Positions 1 through 11,450 of a stretch of DNA of 64,000 bases are shown here, in pieces (position 1 is the first letter of the stretch; each line of letters starts with the position of its first letter). The DNA is from Garcia nutans. Taxonomy: Eukaryota; Streptophyta; Magnoliopsida; Malpighiales; Euphorbiaceae. The DNA lies in assembly GCA_947685225.1 (NCBI GenBank), contig CANTUV010000024.1:51178001-51242000 (forward strand). Reading direction: 5' to 3'. The notes below the pieces were generated by a model. That model was not told the origin of the DNA, did not search any database, and was given only the letters and a program-made list of their open reading frames with translations. The position numbers were made by a program, and so were the translations under genes.

Positions 1-1651
1 CAATCGGACTTTTTGAGAGAAGAATAAGCAACTAAGCAATCAATCCATCAAAGGCAGCCATCTTGCCTTTGTCCTTGTTCATCCAAGAAGCAATTTTTGG
101 TGGAACCAACAAACGAAGGTTTCAATATCTAATCTTTTTTCCTTACAGTAGCTTCAATCATTAAATTGTTTCTTTTGATTTTAAAAACCTTAATTCATTT
201 CTTGTTTTCCAAAAATCCTAAAATTACTTTTTCTGTTCCTTCTAAAACCCAAGAACCCTAATCTATTTCTTCAAAATCTTAAAACCCTAATCTACTTTCC
301 AACTTTTCAAAACCTTAAATCATTTTATCAATTTACCAAAACCCTAATCTGCTTTCCAATTTTCCAAAACCTTAAAACCCTAAATTGAATCCTTTTATCT
401 CCAAAAATCCTAAAAAATATATTTTCTGTTTCTATGAACCTTTAATCATTTTGTTTATTTCCAAAAGCTTTTAAAAACCCTAAACTGGTTTTTTTTCTAA
501 TTCTTTTCCAAAATTCCAAATGTTTTGTTAAATATCCAAACTCAAAACTCACTTTAAAGTTTCTAAAAATCACATAAAACTTTATAAAACTACAAACTAT
601 TTTCTCTAATCTTTAAAACCTTAAAATATTATAAACCTAGATATTAAAAATTCAATACAGTAAACCTAAAAACAACAATCCAGTAGCTAATAATCATAAA
701 CCTAATGTTGTAATATCCTAAAACCCTAATTTCATAATGTTACTCATAAATCCTAGTTTGATTCATGAAACCTTAATCCATTTTAATTTTCTTAAACCTT
801 CATAGTAGTTAAGAATTATAAACTTTACTATGCTAAAATTCCAAAACCTTAAATATTAATTAAAGAACTTTAAATGAGAAACAGTAAACTTCAATTTATA
901 TATTTGCTTACCTTATTTGCTTATGTAGTTTATTATATGCATTGATTTATTTAAGTTCAATGATTGATCTATTTGATTTATCATGGATGGATGTTTATTT
1001 TACATTTTAATTGATGTCTTTGATGAATGCTTTATTTATGATGAATGGTTATTTACTTTTATTAATTTATTTTGATTTCCAAATATTTTAAGAGGTATGT
1101 TTCCATTTTGTGGGTACCTCATTAGTTAAATATCATGTAATTTAAATTATTTTTATATTTTGGACCAATGTAAAGGGCATGTTTCTACCTCATGGTGGAT
1201 GTGCTATTTAGCTTAGACATGAACGATGTAAGGACATGTTTCCATCCTCGGATGGGTGTCCATTTATTTATTTTGCTTGGACATTACTTTGATTTTAATA
1301 TAACGATGCTTTATTTCAATTGTTGCGTGTAATATGGATAACATTATTATATTTAAGAATTTTATAATATCAAGACTTGTAAAGGAGGCCGATTCCAATG
1401 AACCGAGCGTTGTGGGGGTGCTGGGCCATTTCTCACCTTCCCCACACGTACCCAACTTTCTGAACCCATTAGGGGATTGGGGATTCCTTAGGAATTGAGT
1501 CATCCACCCCTTTCTTTTTTCTCGGCCTGTCCGGGTGGCAACTCCATTTTCTCCGGACTTAGGTCAGTATTCTTTAAGGCCCCGAGCCTAAACAGTGCCG
1601 AAGTCGCAAGAACTATCCCACCGAGAGTGGAGGCAAAAATCTCCACTCACA
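1..1651 (+). repeat. 5' LTR of element 1 (3' portion)
   Basis: This matches 14168-15819 closely, so about 490 bases of the LTR lie left of the window. It ends in CTCACA, one base before the primer site. It carries many short AAACCCTAA-like runs (interspersed, not a telomere array) and the conserved segment at about 1384-1640 that recurs in every related LTR here. No protein-coding gene is supported in it. Confidence 0.85.
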
Positions 1652-1652
1652 G

Positions 1653-1670
1653 TGGCGACTCCACTGGGGA
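1653..1670 (+). other. Primer binding site, tRNA-Arg type
   Basis: TGGCGACTCCACTGGGGA is complementary to the 3' end of a plant tRNA-Arg including CCA. It follows the LTR end after a one-base spacer. The same 18 bases occur at 40481, on the minus strand at 52954-52971, and with one change at 63321. A tRNA-Arg primer is typical of Ogre-like elements. Confidence 0.85.
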
Positions 1671-2652
1671 TAAGAGAAGTTGATTCCAGTGGTCTTTATA
1701 TTATTCTATTCTTTCTTATAATGATATTGTCAATTGCATCATATTAGATTGCATCGTGTGCATGAGTTAGGACGCCCGTGTTACTTGTGTTGTGTTATGT
1801 AAGGGATACCTTGCTTTCACTAAAGGTATGGAGATTGAACATGGCATAACCACTCATAGCCTCGCACCGTTTGGTATATACTTGCTATGGGAACCTAAGC
1901 CTTTTAACCCAAAGACTAAAGCTCATGTAATTGGCCTAGTTACTTTCCTTAGGTTTTTACCCCAAATGCATGTTGTTTGACTATGGTTAATTTATCTTGG
2001 CTTAAATCATGGCTTATTTGGTTTGTTCTTTTTCTAATATGACCCAAGTACATTGTAAGCTCAAAATAAATTTTTCTTTAAAATCCAAAAGACCAAAGCT
2101 ATCTTTAAAACATTTCAAGATGGTCTTTGGATATATAACTTTTCTAAAAACAAATCAAAAATTCTTTTGCTCATGGCCCAAATACTAAGCCCAAAATCCA
2201 TTTTTTCTAAAGTCTTCTTACAATGGGCTTAGAAATAAAATTATTTTTTTTACAAAGAGCTTGCAAATTATTTAGGTCAATTACGAAATACCAAAAATCA
2301 ATTGTGAACCTAGTTTATACTAAGAATAATTAATCATGGGCTTGTTTTTGGCATGAACCATTAGTTACTTTTTTTTTCAAGTGAGAAATCTATCTATAAT
2401 AAACCTCTTAATTTAGTTTTAATCCAATAGAGCATAAAAGCTACTTTAATGGATTAAAACCTAATTAATGAGAATTATCATGAACTGATTTCCATCTTTG
2501 AAAATATAACTATTGGTTAAAACATCCGAGGGGAATATTCAAAAATAAGATACCCCATGTTGGTATTTTGTTAACCATATACCTAGGAAAAGAGACTCGC
2601 CATTCGTGTGTGGATGTTATAAGGTTGGAAGGAACGTCCTATTTGTCTTTGT
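1671..2652 (+). other. Untranslated leader of element 1
   Basis: About 1 kb between primer site and gag, without a convincing reading frame. It is conserved in sequence in the related copies (40499-41430, minus 52005-52953, 63339-64000), so it is element-specific leader. The short open frame at 1792-1980 recurs in other copies but looks like conserved leader, not a recognisable protein. Confidence 0.6.
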
Positions 2653-4208
2653 TTGTCTATTGTTTGTGCATGCATGCATACATTTGCATCTCATATCATT
2701 AATCCTTTCTGGCTCACAGCCCTGGATTATGATAGTTCAAAAGCTTACGACAATCCGACCTACGCCAGAAGAAAAGAATCTAGCAACGACTCAATCACTT
2801 GCTCACCAAAAACAATGGATCCTGAACAAATTCAAAGAATGGTGGATGACACTCTCAATGCCAAAATGGAAGAAATAAATGAGGCCATGGCCTAGACCGT
2901 GAAGAACCAATTGGCTGCAATTTTAGGAAATAATGTCGAAGCATCTGCTAGCTCCAAGAAGCCAAAGGACAAAGGGAAGGCTAAAGTTGGTGAAGTGGTT
3001 TTTGATGATGAAAAGGTGATCATTCATGATGATGATGATTAGGCTTAATACTACCAAGATCCTCAAGATAAAAAGGAGCCTAAGGTTGTTAAGAAGACAA
3101 CTGTTGAAAAGATCGAAACTTTTGATGTTGAAAAGATGATTGCTGATTTAGAAAAGAAATTTGAGAAAAAATTGAAAACCAAAGAAATGTCCAAAGTTGA
3201 CAAATTATTTGAGCTAGATGAAGAAGTTCCGTACAAGTTCAAGATGCCATCTTTTGTGAAGTTTGATGGAACCGAAAATCCTCACCTTCATGTAAAGTAG
3301 TATATCACTGCTATGCAGTCTGCCCGAGCTACTAAGGCCCAAACTCTAAGGTATTTGATGCTCTCATTAGACCTATTGTCCAAAATTGGTTCAACACCTT
3401 GGAGGAAAGTACTCAAAAAGATTGGGACATGTTATACAAAGCTTTCATTCAGCAATATGGGTATAATGTCGAGCTCGAAGTTACCTTAATGGAAGTTGAG
3501 TCCATTAGGCAACGGCCCAATGGGTATTTTGCGGACTATGTGAAAAGGTGGAGAAATAAGGCTGCTTTGCTTGAGAAAAGGCCCGATGAATCTAATCAAA
3601 TAAGCATGATCGTGAAAGGTGTCCTGCCCAATCTCCGTGAAAGGATGTCTCACACCCTTGTAAGGGATTTCAAAGATCTTCTCCAAGCTAGTCTACAAAT
3701 TGAAGAGCGGGAAAGGGAGAAAAATTGCTTTTCAATAAGAAGGAATGAGAAAGGGAATTATCAGCCTAGCAATCAAAGCACGCAAAAAGAAGTTGATGTT
3801 AATGTAATTGGTCAAGGAAGTAAAAGACAAATATTAGAATTGGGGAAACCTCTATCTTGGGTGTTTAGCAAGCTGGAAAAGAAAGGGTTGTTACAACCGT
3901 TAGCTCCTTGACCGTTACACAATCCACTGCCACCAAACTTCAATGCCGAGGCCTTCTGTCAATTTCATGAAATGCAAGGGCATGAAACAGATAAATGTGC
4001 TTGACTAAGGCATGAGATCCAAGATTTGATTGATAGTGGTAAGCTACCCGAGCCAGACAAGCCCAATACCAAGAACAATCCTTGGCCTAAATTTGGAAGA
4101 GTACCTCCACCGGCAACCTTCATTGTGGGAAAAGGATTGGAAGAAGATTTTGTTTTATCATCCTTTCACAATGGAAATATTGAAGATGTGAAAGGAAAAG
4201 AAGCTTAA
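2653..4208 (+). pseudogene. Broken gag of element 1
   Basis: Encodes the structural Gag polyprotein of the retrotransposon. The likely start is the ATG at 2815 (MDPEQIQRMV). In order: an N-terminal helical part, an acidic and lysine-rich linker, the retrotransposon gag core (best read at 3399-3720, with FIQQYGYNVE and LMEVESIRQRPN), and a C-terminal zinc-binding-like segment at about 3955-4010 (FCQFHEMQGHETDKC). Breaks seen: an in-frame TAG at 2893, further stops near 3040 and 3298, a frame change near 3373, a stop at 3909-3911 and another near 4002. It is homologous to minus 50434-51831. No pol follows. Confidence 0.8.
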
Positions 4209-5650
4209 ACTTAACGAACTTTCCTTAGCTTGAATGTTGCTTTTCAATTTTACTTTCTTTAATATTTTGGAACTATTGTGTTTTTCAAATTTAAAGTTGC
4301 TTGAAATAAATTACTTTCATCAAAATTTTTATTGGTCTTTGTTCATTTTGGTGCTCAACCGATAAGGAATCTAGCTTGATGTTTATAAATTAATGTGTCT
4401 AGGCGTCATGACTTGAATGACTTTACTAGATGAGGGAATTGCCAAATATAGCATCGAATTGTGTATGCTTACTTAGAGAGGGCTCCTGCATAATTACCTT
4501 TGTCTAGGTCCTAATCAGTCTTAGAACATGCTTAAACAAACTTTCAAGGCGAAATTGAACTCTACTTATTTAAGAGAGAAATGATCTAGGCATTGTTTGG
4601 TTAGCCAATAACGTGTATCCACCCTATTAAATATCAATTCCGAGTTGTCCCTTTGAGCCTTCATAAAATTTTAGCTTTTTTTTCATTGGTTTACAAACCC
4701 CAACAACCTAACCTGAGCTGTTGTGACACTTTTGGCAAGTCTTATGATCACTAAGATGAAGAGGCAAGAAGATCAAAGAAAGCAATGATTAGTCAAGATT
4801 ATGAGGATAGTTGATGTTCTCAAGACCATACGGATAGTTGAAGTTCACCTAGTATCTCCAATCTATCAAGATAACATTAGAGTAACAAATGATTTATCTC
4901 TGTTAAAGGAGATTTATACCACTCCACTCATCCATTATCAGAAACCCAAGTTGGTATAAACAAGACAACTCTGTTTGAGCTAAAAAAAAGAAGAAAAAAA
5001 AAACAAAAAAGAGAAGAGAAGAAAGAAGAAAAAGAAAAGAAAAAAGGACAAAAGAAAAGAAAAGAAAAACAAACAACAAGAAAATAAAACCTGAAAAGGT
5101 GGTTTAGAAAGCCAACTAAGTTCTCTTTTACCTAAAGCAGCAAAAGGCTTCCATTTGATTTATAAGGATGGTTCGACTTGAATTGGTCCAACCCAACCAA
5201 AGATTCAATCAAAATTGGAAAAAAAGGAGGAAGACCATCCAGTTCTTGAAAGTTCTGTACTTGACAATCATACAAGGAAGAAGGACAAAATGATAAAATG
5301 CTCAAAGAAAGGGAAGAGTAAAAAAAATAAAAGGAAAGAAAAGGGAAAAGAAGAAAAGAAACGAATTTGGGTCTCAAACTTTTTGTAAGGGCAAAGACTG
5401 TCCTAATCAAGATCCAGATTAATGCCAAGAAGATAGAAGGAATTTCGAGTCTAGCAATATTACTCCCAGCTACCTAAAGTTCAAATAAGAAATTTATAGT
5501 GTGAAGATTTCTCCATTATGCCAAACCAGCTCCAATCTCAAAATTGCCTTCACTTAAACCTGTGTCCCTTATAGACCCCATTTCAAGCCTATCAAAGACC
5601 TATTGATCTCTCTTGGTAGGTAGAGTCTATTAGTGGAGATAGTTTGAATA
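4209..5650 (+). other. Non-coding internal region of element 1 with purine tracts
   Basis: No gene is supported. The stretch is shared with the other Tat/Ogre copies (42316-43313, and minus strand about 48950-50430). It contains two A/G-dominated tracts (about 4984-5100 and 5280-5360). It is interrupted at 5651 by the CACTA element. Confidence 0.6.
4984..5100 (+). repeat. Long purine tract in element 1
   Basis: Over 100 bases almost purely A and G on the element's sense strand. An equivalent tract on the sense strand of the element at 45257-55186 appears as pyrimidine runs at about 49525-49620 on the plus strand. Role unknown. Confidence 0.6.
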
Positions 5651-6170
5651 CACTACAAAAAAAACAGTAATCTGCGACGCAATCTGCGACACAATTAACG
5701 ACGAAATCAAAGACCAAAATACGATAGCGACAATATCAGCGACGAACAGCGAGAAAAATCGAGCGGACGGTAATGTCCTGGTCGCTAAAAAATCAACGAT
5801 AAATCAGCGACCAATTGTGCGTGTCATTGATTAGCGACAAATCAGCGACAAAACAGAGACAAATTCAACGACATTTTCATTTTTGGCGGGAATTATTTAT
5901 TCCTGCTGAAAGCCGTCGCTGATTTAGCTTTGGTCGTTGAATTCATCACTATTTGGGTCGTTAATTTAGTCGCTGAATTTGTCGCTAATTTGCTCGCTAA
6001 ATTTTGTCGCTGATGTGTCGCAGAATATGTCGCAATATTTTTCTCGTTGTTTCAGTCGTTGATTTGTCACAGAATTCAATATTTTTTTTTATCACCTTTG
6101 GTCGCTGATTTTGTCGCAATTTTATCGCAATTTTGTAATTGTTTGGCTATATTTTTTCAGTATTCCATTT
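5651..6170. repeat. Left terminal and subterminal repeat region of the CACTA element
   Basis: Starts with the terminal inverted repeat, followed by a dense set of GCGAC / GTCGC hexamer-like motifs in alternating orientation. These are the expected transposase-binding repeats. Confidence 0.85.
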
Positions 6171-6370
6171 TTTTTTTGTCTACACATTTTTAAAAACCTG
6201 TTGAATTTCAAATATAATAACCAAACCTGATTATAAAATAGTCATTCATTACAATAATAATCAAATAACACAACATTCATAATTAAGTTATTAGTGGCAA
6301 TAAGTATACATAAACAATTCAAATGTAAAGTTTACCCCTTAAGAAAGTATAATGAACACATAAGGTCTTA

Positions 6371-6546
6371 ATAATCCGACACTCCAAACACAAACAAAGA
6401 GAACACCAACTTTAATAATCCGACACTCCAAACACAAACAAAGAGAACACAAACTTTAATAATCCGACACTCCAAATACAAACAAAGAAAACACCAACTT
6501 TGATAATCCGACACTCCAAGCACAAACAAAAAGAACACCAACTATC
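6371..6546. repeat. 44-bp tandem repeat, four copies
   Basis: The phrase ATAATCCGACACTCCAAACA recurs at 6371, 6415, 6459 and 6503, a period of exactly 44 bp with a few substitutions. The reverse-strand open frame over it is an artefact of the repeat. Confidence 0.85.
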
Positions 6547-6808
6547 AAGTATATCCTACATACGAACATCGTCTTCCTCCACATTGCATAACTGACTCCC
6601 CATGTAGGGAATAGCTCTTCCTCAACAAAATGGCGCAGTTTCTCCCTATTCGTTACCCATAAGGCTATCAATGCTCCATCTGTATGGGTAAGTTCCTTAA
6701 TAGGAAGGGACAATAAATACCGGTTCGGCAATGTTGGGTACCTACAAAAATGAGAGAGAACAACAGTAATTTCAAATACAAAAAGAAAGGATAAGGACTT
6801 GTCTCAAT

Positions 6809-7016
6809 GCATTACTTTCCAATAGTCAGTGAGGAAGGTTGCGATGCTAAAACTGAAGTCTGAACAAAATTTACTCGTGTTACAAAATTGGAAAACAAAG
6901 CTAAGTATTGTGGTGAAGCCCCCAGCCATAGCATTACTTTCCAATAGGCAGTGAGGAAGGTTGCGATGATAAAACTGAAGTCTGAACAAAATTTACTCGT
7001 CTTACAAAATTGGAAC
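6809..7016. repeat. 122-bp tandem duplication
   Basis: GCATTACTTTCCAATAG begins at 6809 and again at 6931. About 85 bases after each start match with few changes. Non-coding; between the subterminal region and the captured exons. Confidence 0.8.
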
Positions 7017-7686
7017 TTCAAATTCAAGGAAGGTAGCTTTTAAAGTTGGCTTCCACTACTAATTCAATTACCAAGAGCGTCTCAGTAATTATCGTTTCTT
7101 TGAATGCTCAATTATTAGAATTCAAATTAAATCACACTAAATCTTCATTTGGGCTTGCAATAAAATAGTAAGACTAGAACCCAAAAACAACTTTTTTGGT
7201 ACAGCAAGGTCCAATTAGGATACAGTCTCACTAACCTCACTCCCTAGAGAAGACTCTAACATTTTTGCATCAACTCTGTAGTCATAAAATAAAAATTTTT
7301 AACATCAAGAAAAACATTGAAACAACTGGATTAATGTCTTTAACAATTCAAGCTTGACCCAGTCTAATTATTCACTTCAAATTAAAAGAAGTTTCATCTC
7401 CCTCTTTATAATTAACTCTTTTTGCTGGTCATATACCATTAAAGATTAGATTTGCAGTAACACATATACAATTGCATTATGAGACCAAAAAATATTTTTG
7501 AAGTGCCAGAACAAAACAGGTTCTGATGGCAAAAGTTCACAATTTCACAAATGATGCATTTCATATAGGAGCAGGTGCTCAGCATTTGAAATTAATACTA
7601 AATAAAATCCATAAGCATTTCAATGGCTCCTTTTCTGATCAAATGCTTCACTTGACATGGTAAGTCAAAATTCAACAAGCAAGATG
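7017..7686. other. Unassigned AT-rich CACTA interior downstream of the captured gene
   Basis: No exon matching the missing C-terminal WD40 blades could be read on the minus strand. It may be captured intron or flanking sequence of the donor gene. No other feature seen. Confidence 0.4.
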
Positions 7687-9726
7687 TTAACAATATGAAA
7701 TTGAATAACCTACATGCTCCTCATTGTGAGTGTATGTTACTTCCAAGTTCCCACTTTCTGTAGCAGCCCACACCTAAACAAATAGAAACAACTAAGTAAC
7801 ATCATCATGATAACAAAATAAAAAAAAGCTCCATGTGAACTGAATATGATATAAACCTTTACTGTTTGGTCCAATGAGCATGACAAAAGAAACTGGTCCC
7901 AGCAAAGTACAGATATAACAACTGAAGTATGCTCACTTAGTGTTTGTACTCCCTGCAAAGTATCAAGATTCCAGACCTAGCAGGAAGGACAAGTTAATAT
8001 TACAAAAGACCAAAAAAATGATACAAAGGAAAAGATTAGATCTAGTTCACAATGTTTATAATGACAACCAAAAAATTTTACATTAAGATATAACACCAAA
8101 TAACAGCTTACCCTTATAGAATGGTCCATTGAACCAGAATACAGTCTATTAGCTCCAACAACTAATGAAACAACTGCAACATTGTGACCTGTAAGTGATG
8201 CTGCTGGTTCAAAGTTAAAGGTAGTTGGGTTAAATTTCCATGCCAATATTGCCCCATCCTGCATAAAAAAGGAAAAGTTATTAACTGTTCCTCGAGCACA
8301 AAGGGAAAAGGAAGACACGTATGGGTAAAAAAATGGCCTTTCCCATATATAAGCACAAACCTAACTCTGTTTGCAGCCAAACACTTACAATGTCCATATG
8401 CCATAAAGCATGTAACATTTTTAATACAATTGCAATGCTCAATAAATTCTACCACAATAATTTGATTGACTATTAAAGCAACTTAAGAATAAATAAAATT
8501 TTAAGACCAGTCTCCTTAACATGAAGAGATTACCTGCGTACCAGCAAAGAGCAAGCCGTTACCCACAACAAGGGCATAAACTTGTCCAACAGGTCCATTA
8601 AGAGTTAAATCAGTGTTAGTTTGTGTATTCCATGCCTGCAAGATTGTCATCTTAGATCCTATTCAATGGCATAAAATTTTACTACAAGCAACTAAAATTG
8701 TGAATCTATTATAATATAAAATACCTAAAAATAATATTTTATAAGATTCAAAAATGATGAAGCAACATATCATTCATGACAATTCAAGAAAGGTATTCTC
8801 TATGTCCAACCTTAACAACATTTGGTATGCCAACAAAAATCCAAGGACCTTCACTGATCATGCAGCCGACTTCTCCTCCCAGCTGAATCACAGCCATACA
8901 CTGCAATACAGAGAACCATCATAAATGACCCCGCTTACCAGACATAAGGTTATGCATGGGAGTTCCAGTATAATAATTAAAGTACTACAACTAAACAATT
9001 TTGTAAAAGAAATACTGAAAATCAAATAAGCAAGAGCCTTAGTTAAAAACTGAATAATCGTCCTAAAGAATTATAATAACTATGACGCAACGTCTCTCTG
9101 GTGTGTTATAGATCAAATCTATCTTTAAAACGAAGCATTAACTTCAAGTTCAATGTAAATTCATTCAATAAAGAACAGCACTGAAAGACTCATTATTTCA
9201 TTTTAAGACCACTAGAAACATAATCTCCTTGTAATGATGTGTCTAAAAATAGATTTCTAATACGAAAATTTGAAAATCAAATCTAAATAGCAACCTGGCC
9301 AGATTGGCAATCCCAAACTCTTACTGTCTCATCATTACTTCCCGTATAAAGCTTATCAGACCCAGAAGGCAAAGCAATTACAGTTACAACCTGCTCATAA
9401 AAGTTTCAATTTTGATCAATAAAACAAACCCAGAAAAACGCAGAAACAGCAATTAAAAATCTTTCAGATAATCGACATAGATTTTGAAAATCATAAATCC
9501 GGATAAAACACATGAAAAAAAAATTCTATTGAAATAGAAAAGTAATGGGTACCTCTTGAACTGGGGATTTGGAGAGTAGAGAAGAAGCCTCAGTTCTGAA
9601 GACAGCGCCAGTTTCAGAGAAGTTGTTATCGGAGAGATACCGATCGACAATAAATGCAACTTGCATCGGCGTTACCTTTCCTTTGCCAAAAGATTGGGTG
9701 GTTTTGGATTTGGTTTGCTTCCCCAT
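7687..9726 (-). CDS. Captured chimeric LisH-WD40 gene inside the CACTA element (seven exons)
   Basis: Exons on the minus strand: 9726-9553, 9390-9295, 8900-8811, 8635-8534, 8258-8112, 7976-7857 and 7773-7687. Every intron begins GT and ends AG, every internal junction is phase 0, and the frame is open for 271 residues, ending with a stop at 7689-7687. Exon 1 (58 residues, starting MGKQTKSKTT) carries a LisH dimerisation motif (VDRYLSDNNFSETGAVF, about residues 28-44). Exons 2-7 match the WD40 propeller of ZFWD-type CCCH zinc-finger proteins: LYTGSNDETVRVWDC, VGQVYALVVGNGLLFAGT, NRLYSGSMDHSIRVW and WDQFLLSCSLDQTVKVW. The CCCH fingers and the last blades are missing; the last exon reads eight residues into what would be an intron. 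Either a transcribed fusion or a captured remnant. Expression cannot be judged from sequence. Confidence 0.75.
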
Positions 9727-10005
9727 TTCTTGAGCAGGGAAGCGTGAGGGAGATGGATATGAAAAATGTGAAGCAGGGAAGAGAAGTGAAAGATTAGAGA
9801 ACTGAACGGGAAAGGAGTTTTTGCGGGTAAAGAAGAGATAGATCTGAGAAGGGAAAACGGGGGGAGATTTTGAAAATTTTGGAGGCAAAAACAGTGAAAA
9901 CCGGGCATTCGTTGAACACATTTGAGCGGTTTATTTGGTTAATATGAAACTTTAGTGCGTTTAAGCGGGTAAACCAAAATTTGCAACAATTTTTTTTTAT
10001 AGTAT
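9727..10005 (-). promoter_or_regulatory. Putative captured promoter and 5' UTR of the LisH-WD40 gene
   Basis: Upstream of the ATG on the minus strand the sequence is pyrimidine-rich, like a plant 5' UTR. A TATAAAAAAA-like run lies near 9995. Beyond about 10010 the sequence turns AT-rich and looks like transposon filler. That the donor's first exon came with its promoter is an inference. Confidence 0.35.
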
Positions 10006-10654
10006 AATCATAAAATATTTATTTTTTAAAAAAGTACTTTTTATTATTTATGCCCCTCATTTTAATAAAATTATCACTTTAAAAATAAATTGTTTCATTA
10101 AAATTATCATTTTATATAATTAAAAAAATTAATTCATCTTTTTAAAATTATACTCTTATTATTAATAAATTAATTAATATTATAAAAATATAATAATTTT
10201 AATATTAATGAGTTAATGGAGTGTATTTTAGTTCATTTAAAATAATTTTCTCTAATATTTAAAATTTTTAATTATTTTTTTAATAAATGTGTGTTAATTG
10301 AAAATAATAATTTTATTAGAACAAATAAAATACTGTTCTATGTGAGTGCACGAGTAAGGTTCATCAATTTGATTTAATATTTCGACTGACAGATAAATAT
10401 ATAAGTTTTTTCAAATAAAAATGAATTTGGTCGGATTGAATTTGTTAGAATACATGCATATTAAAAAAAAATCAAATATCATAATTCTTTTATAAAATAA
10501 ATACGTCAGAACCACGTTAATATAATATAATTAAGAAAAAACAAATTAGAATCACGTTAACCTATATTTAGCTGCAAAAATCCAAAGAAAATAAAAAAAA
10601 AATAAATTTCTAACAAAAATCTAAAAACAAACAAAGAAATTTAGATAAAATTTA
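10006..10654. other. AT-rich CACTA interior, no gene
   Basis: Very AT-rich sequence with no reading frame or repeat worth naming. Confidence 0.5.
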
Positions 10655-11450
10655 AGTACTTCAAAATAGAAAAAAAAAATTAATTTCTCGCTAATTCGTC
10701 GCAATATTCTCGCAAATTAACGATAATTCTGCGACTAACTATTTTTCTCACAAATCAGCGACACATTTAGCGACTAATCAGCGACCAATTACTTCAAAAT
10801 AGAAAAAAAATTAATTTCTCGCTAATTCGTCGCAATATTCTCGCAAATTAACGATAATTCTGCGACTAACTATTTTTCTCGCAAATCAGCGACACATTTA
10901 GCGACTAATTAGCGACCAATTACTTCAAAATAGAAAAAAAAAATTAATTTCTCGCTAATTCGTCGCAATATTCTCGCAAATTAACGATAATTCTGCGACT
11001 AACTATTTTTCTCGCAAATCAGCGACACATTTAGCGACTAATTAGCGACCAATTACTTCAAAATAGAAAAAAAAATAATTTCTAGCTAATTCGTCGCAAT
11101 ATTCTCGCAAATTCATGATAATTCTGCGACTAACTATTTTTCTCGCAAATCAGCGACACATTTAGCGACTAATCAGCGACCAATTACTTCAAAATAGAAA
11201 AAAAATTAATTTCTCGCTAATTCGTCGCAATATTCTCGCAAATTAACGATAATTCTGCGACTAACTATTTTTCTCGCAAATCAGCGACACATTTAGCGAC
11301 TAATCAGCGACCAATTACTTCAAAATAGAAAAAAAATTAATTTCTCGCTAATTCGTCGCAATATTCTCGCAAATTAACGATAATTTTGCGACTAATTATT
11401 TTTCTCGCAAATCAGCGACACATTTAGCGACTAATTAGCGACCAAAAATT
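10655..11450. repeat. About 131-bp tandem array of subterminal sequence, six copies
   Basis: Each unit begins ACTTCAAAATAGAAAAAAA and includes CTCGCTAATTCGTCGCAATA and several GCGAC motifs. Unit starts fall near 10657, 10791, 10921, 11055, 11187 and 11317. It is present only on the right side, so motif number differs strongly between the two ends. Confidence 0.9.

Noticed and set aside
181..880. Telomere-like AAACCCTAA runs suggesting an interstitial telomere
   Set aside because: The motifs are scattered and imperfect and occur in every LTR of this family, so they are LTR composition rather than telomeric arrays.
1792..1980. Conserved short frame in Tat/Ogre leaders (also 40620-40817 and minus 52688-52885)
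   Set aside because: It recurs because the leader is conserved; no domain and no sign of selection could be judged, so it is not called as a gene, though it could be tested as a leader peptide.
7687..9726. Native host WD40 gene at its own locus
   Set aside because: The exons lie wholly between CACTA termini with a matching ATA duplication, and the gene lacks the N-terminal CCCH fingers and last blades, so it is a captured copy.
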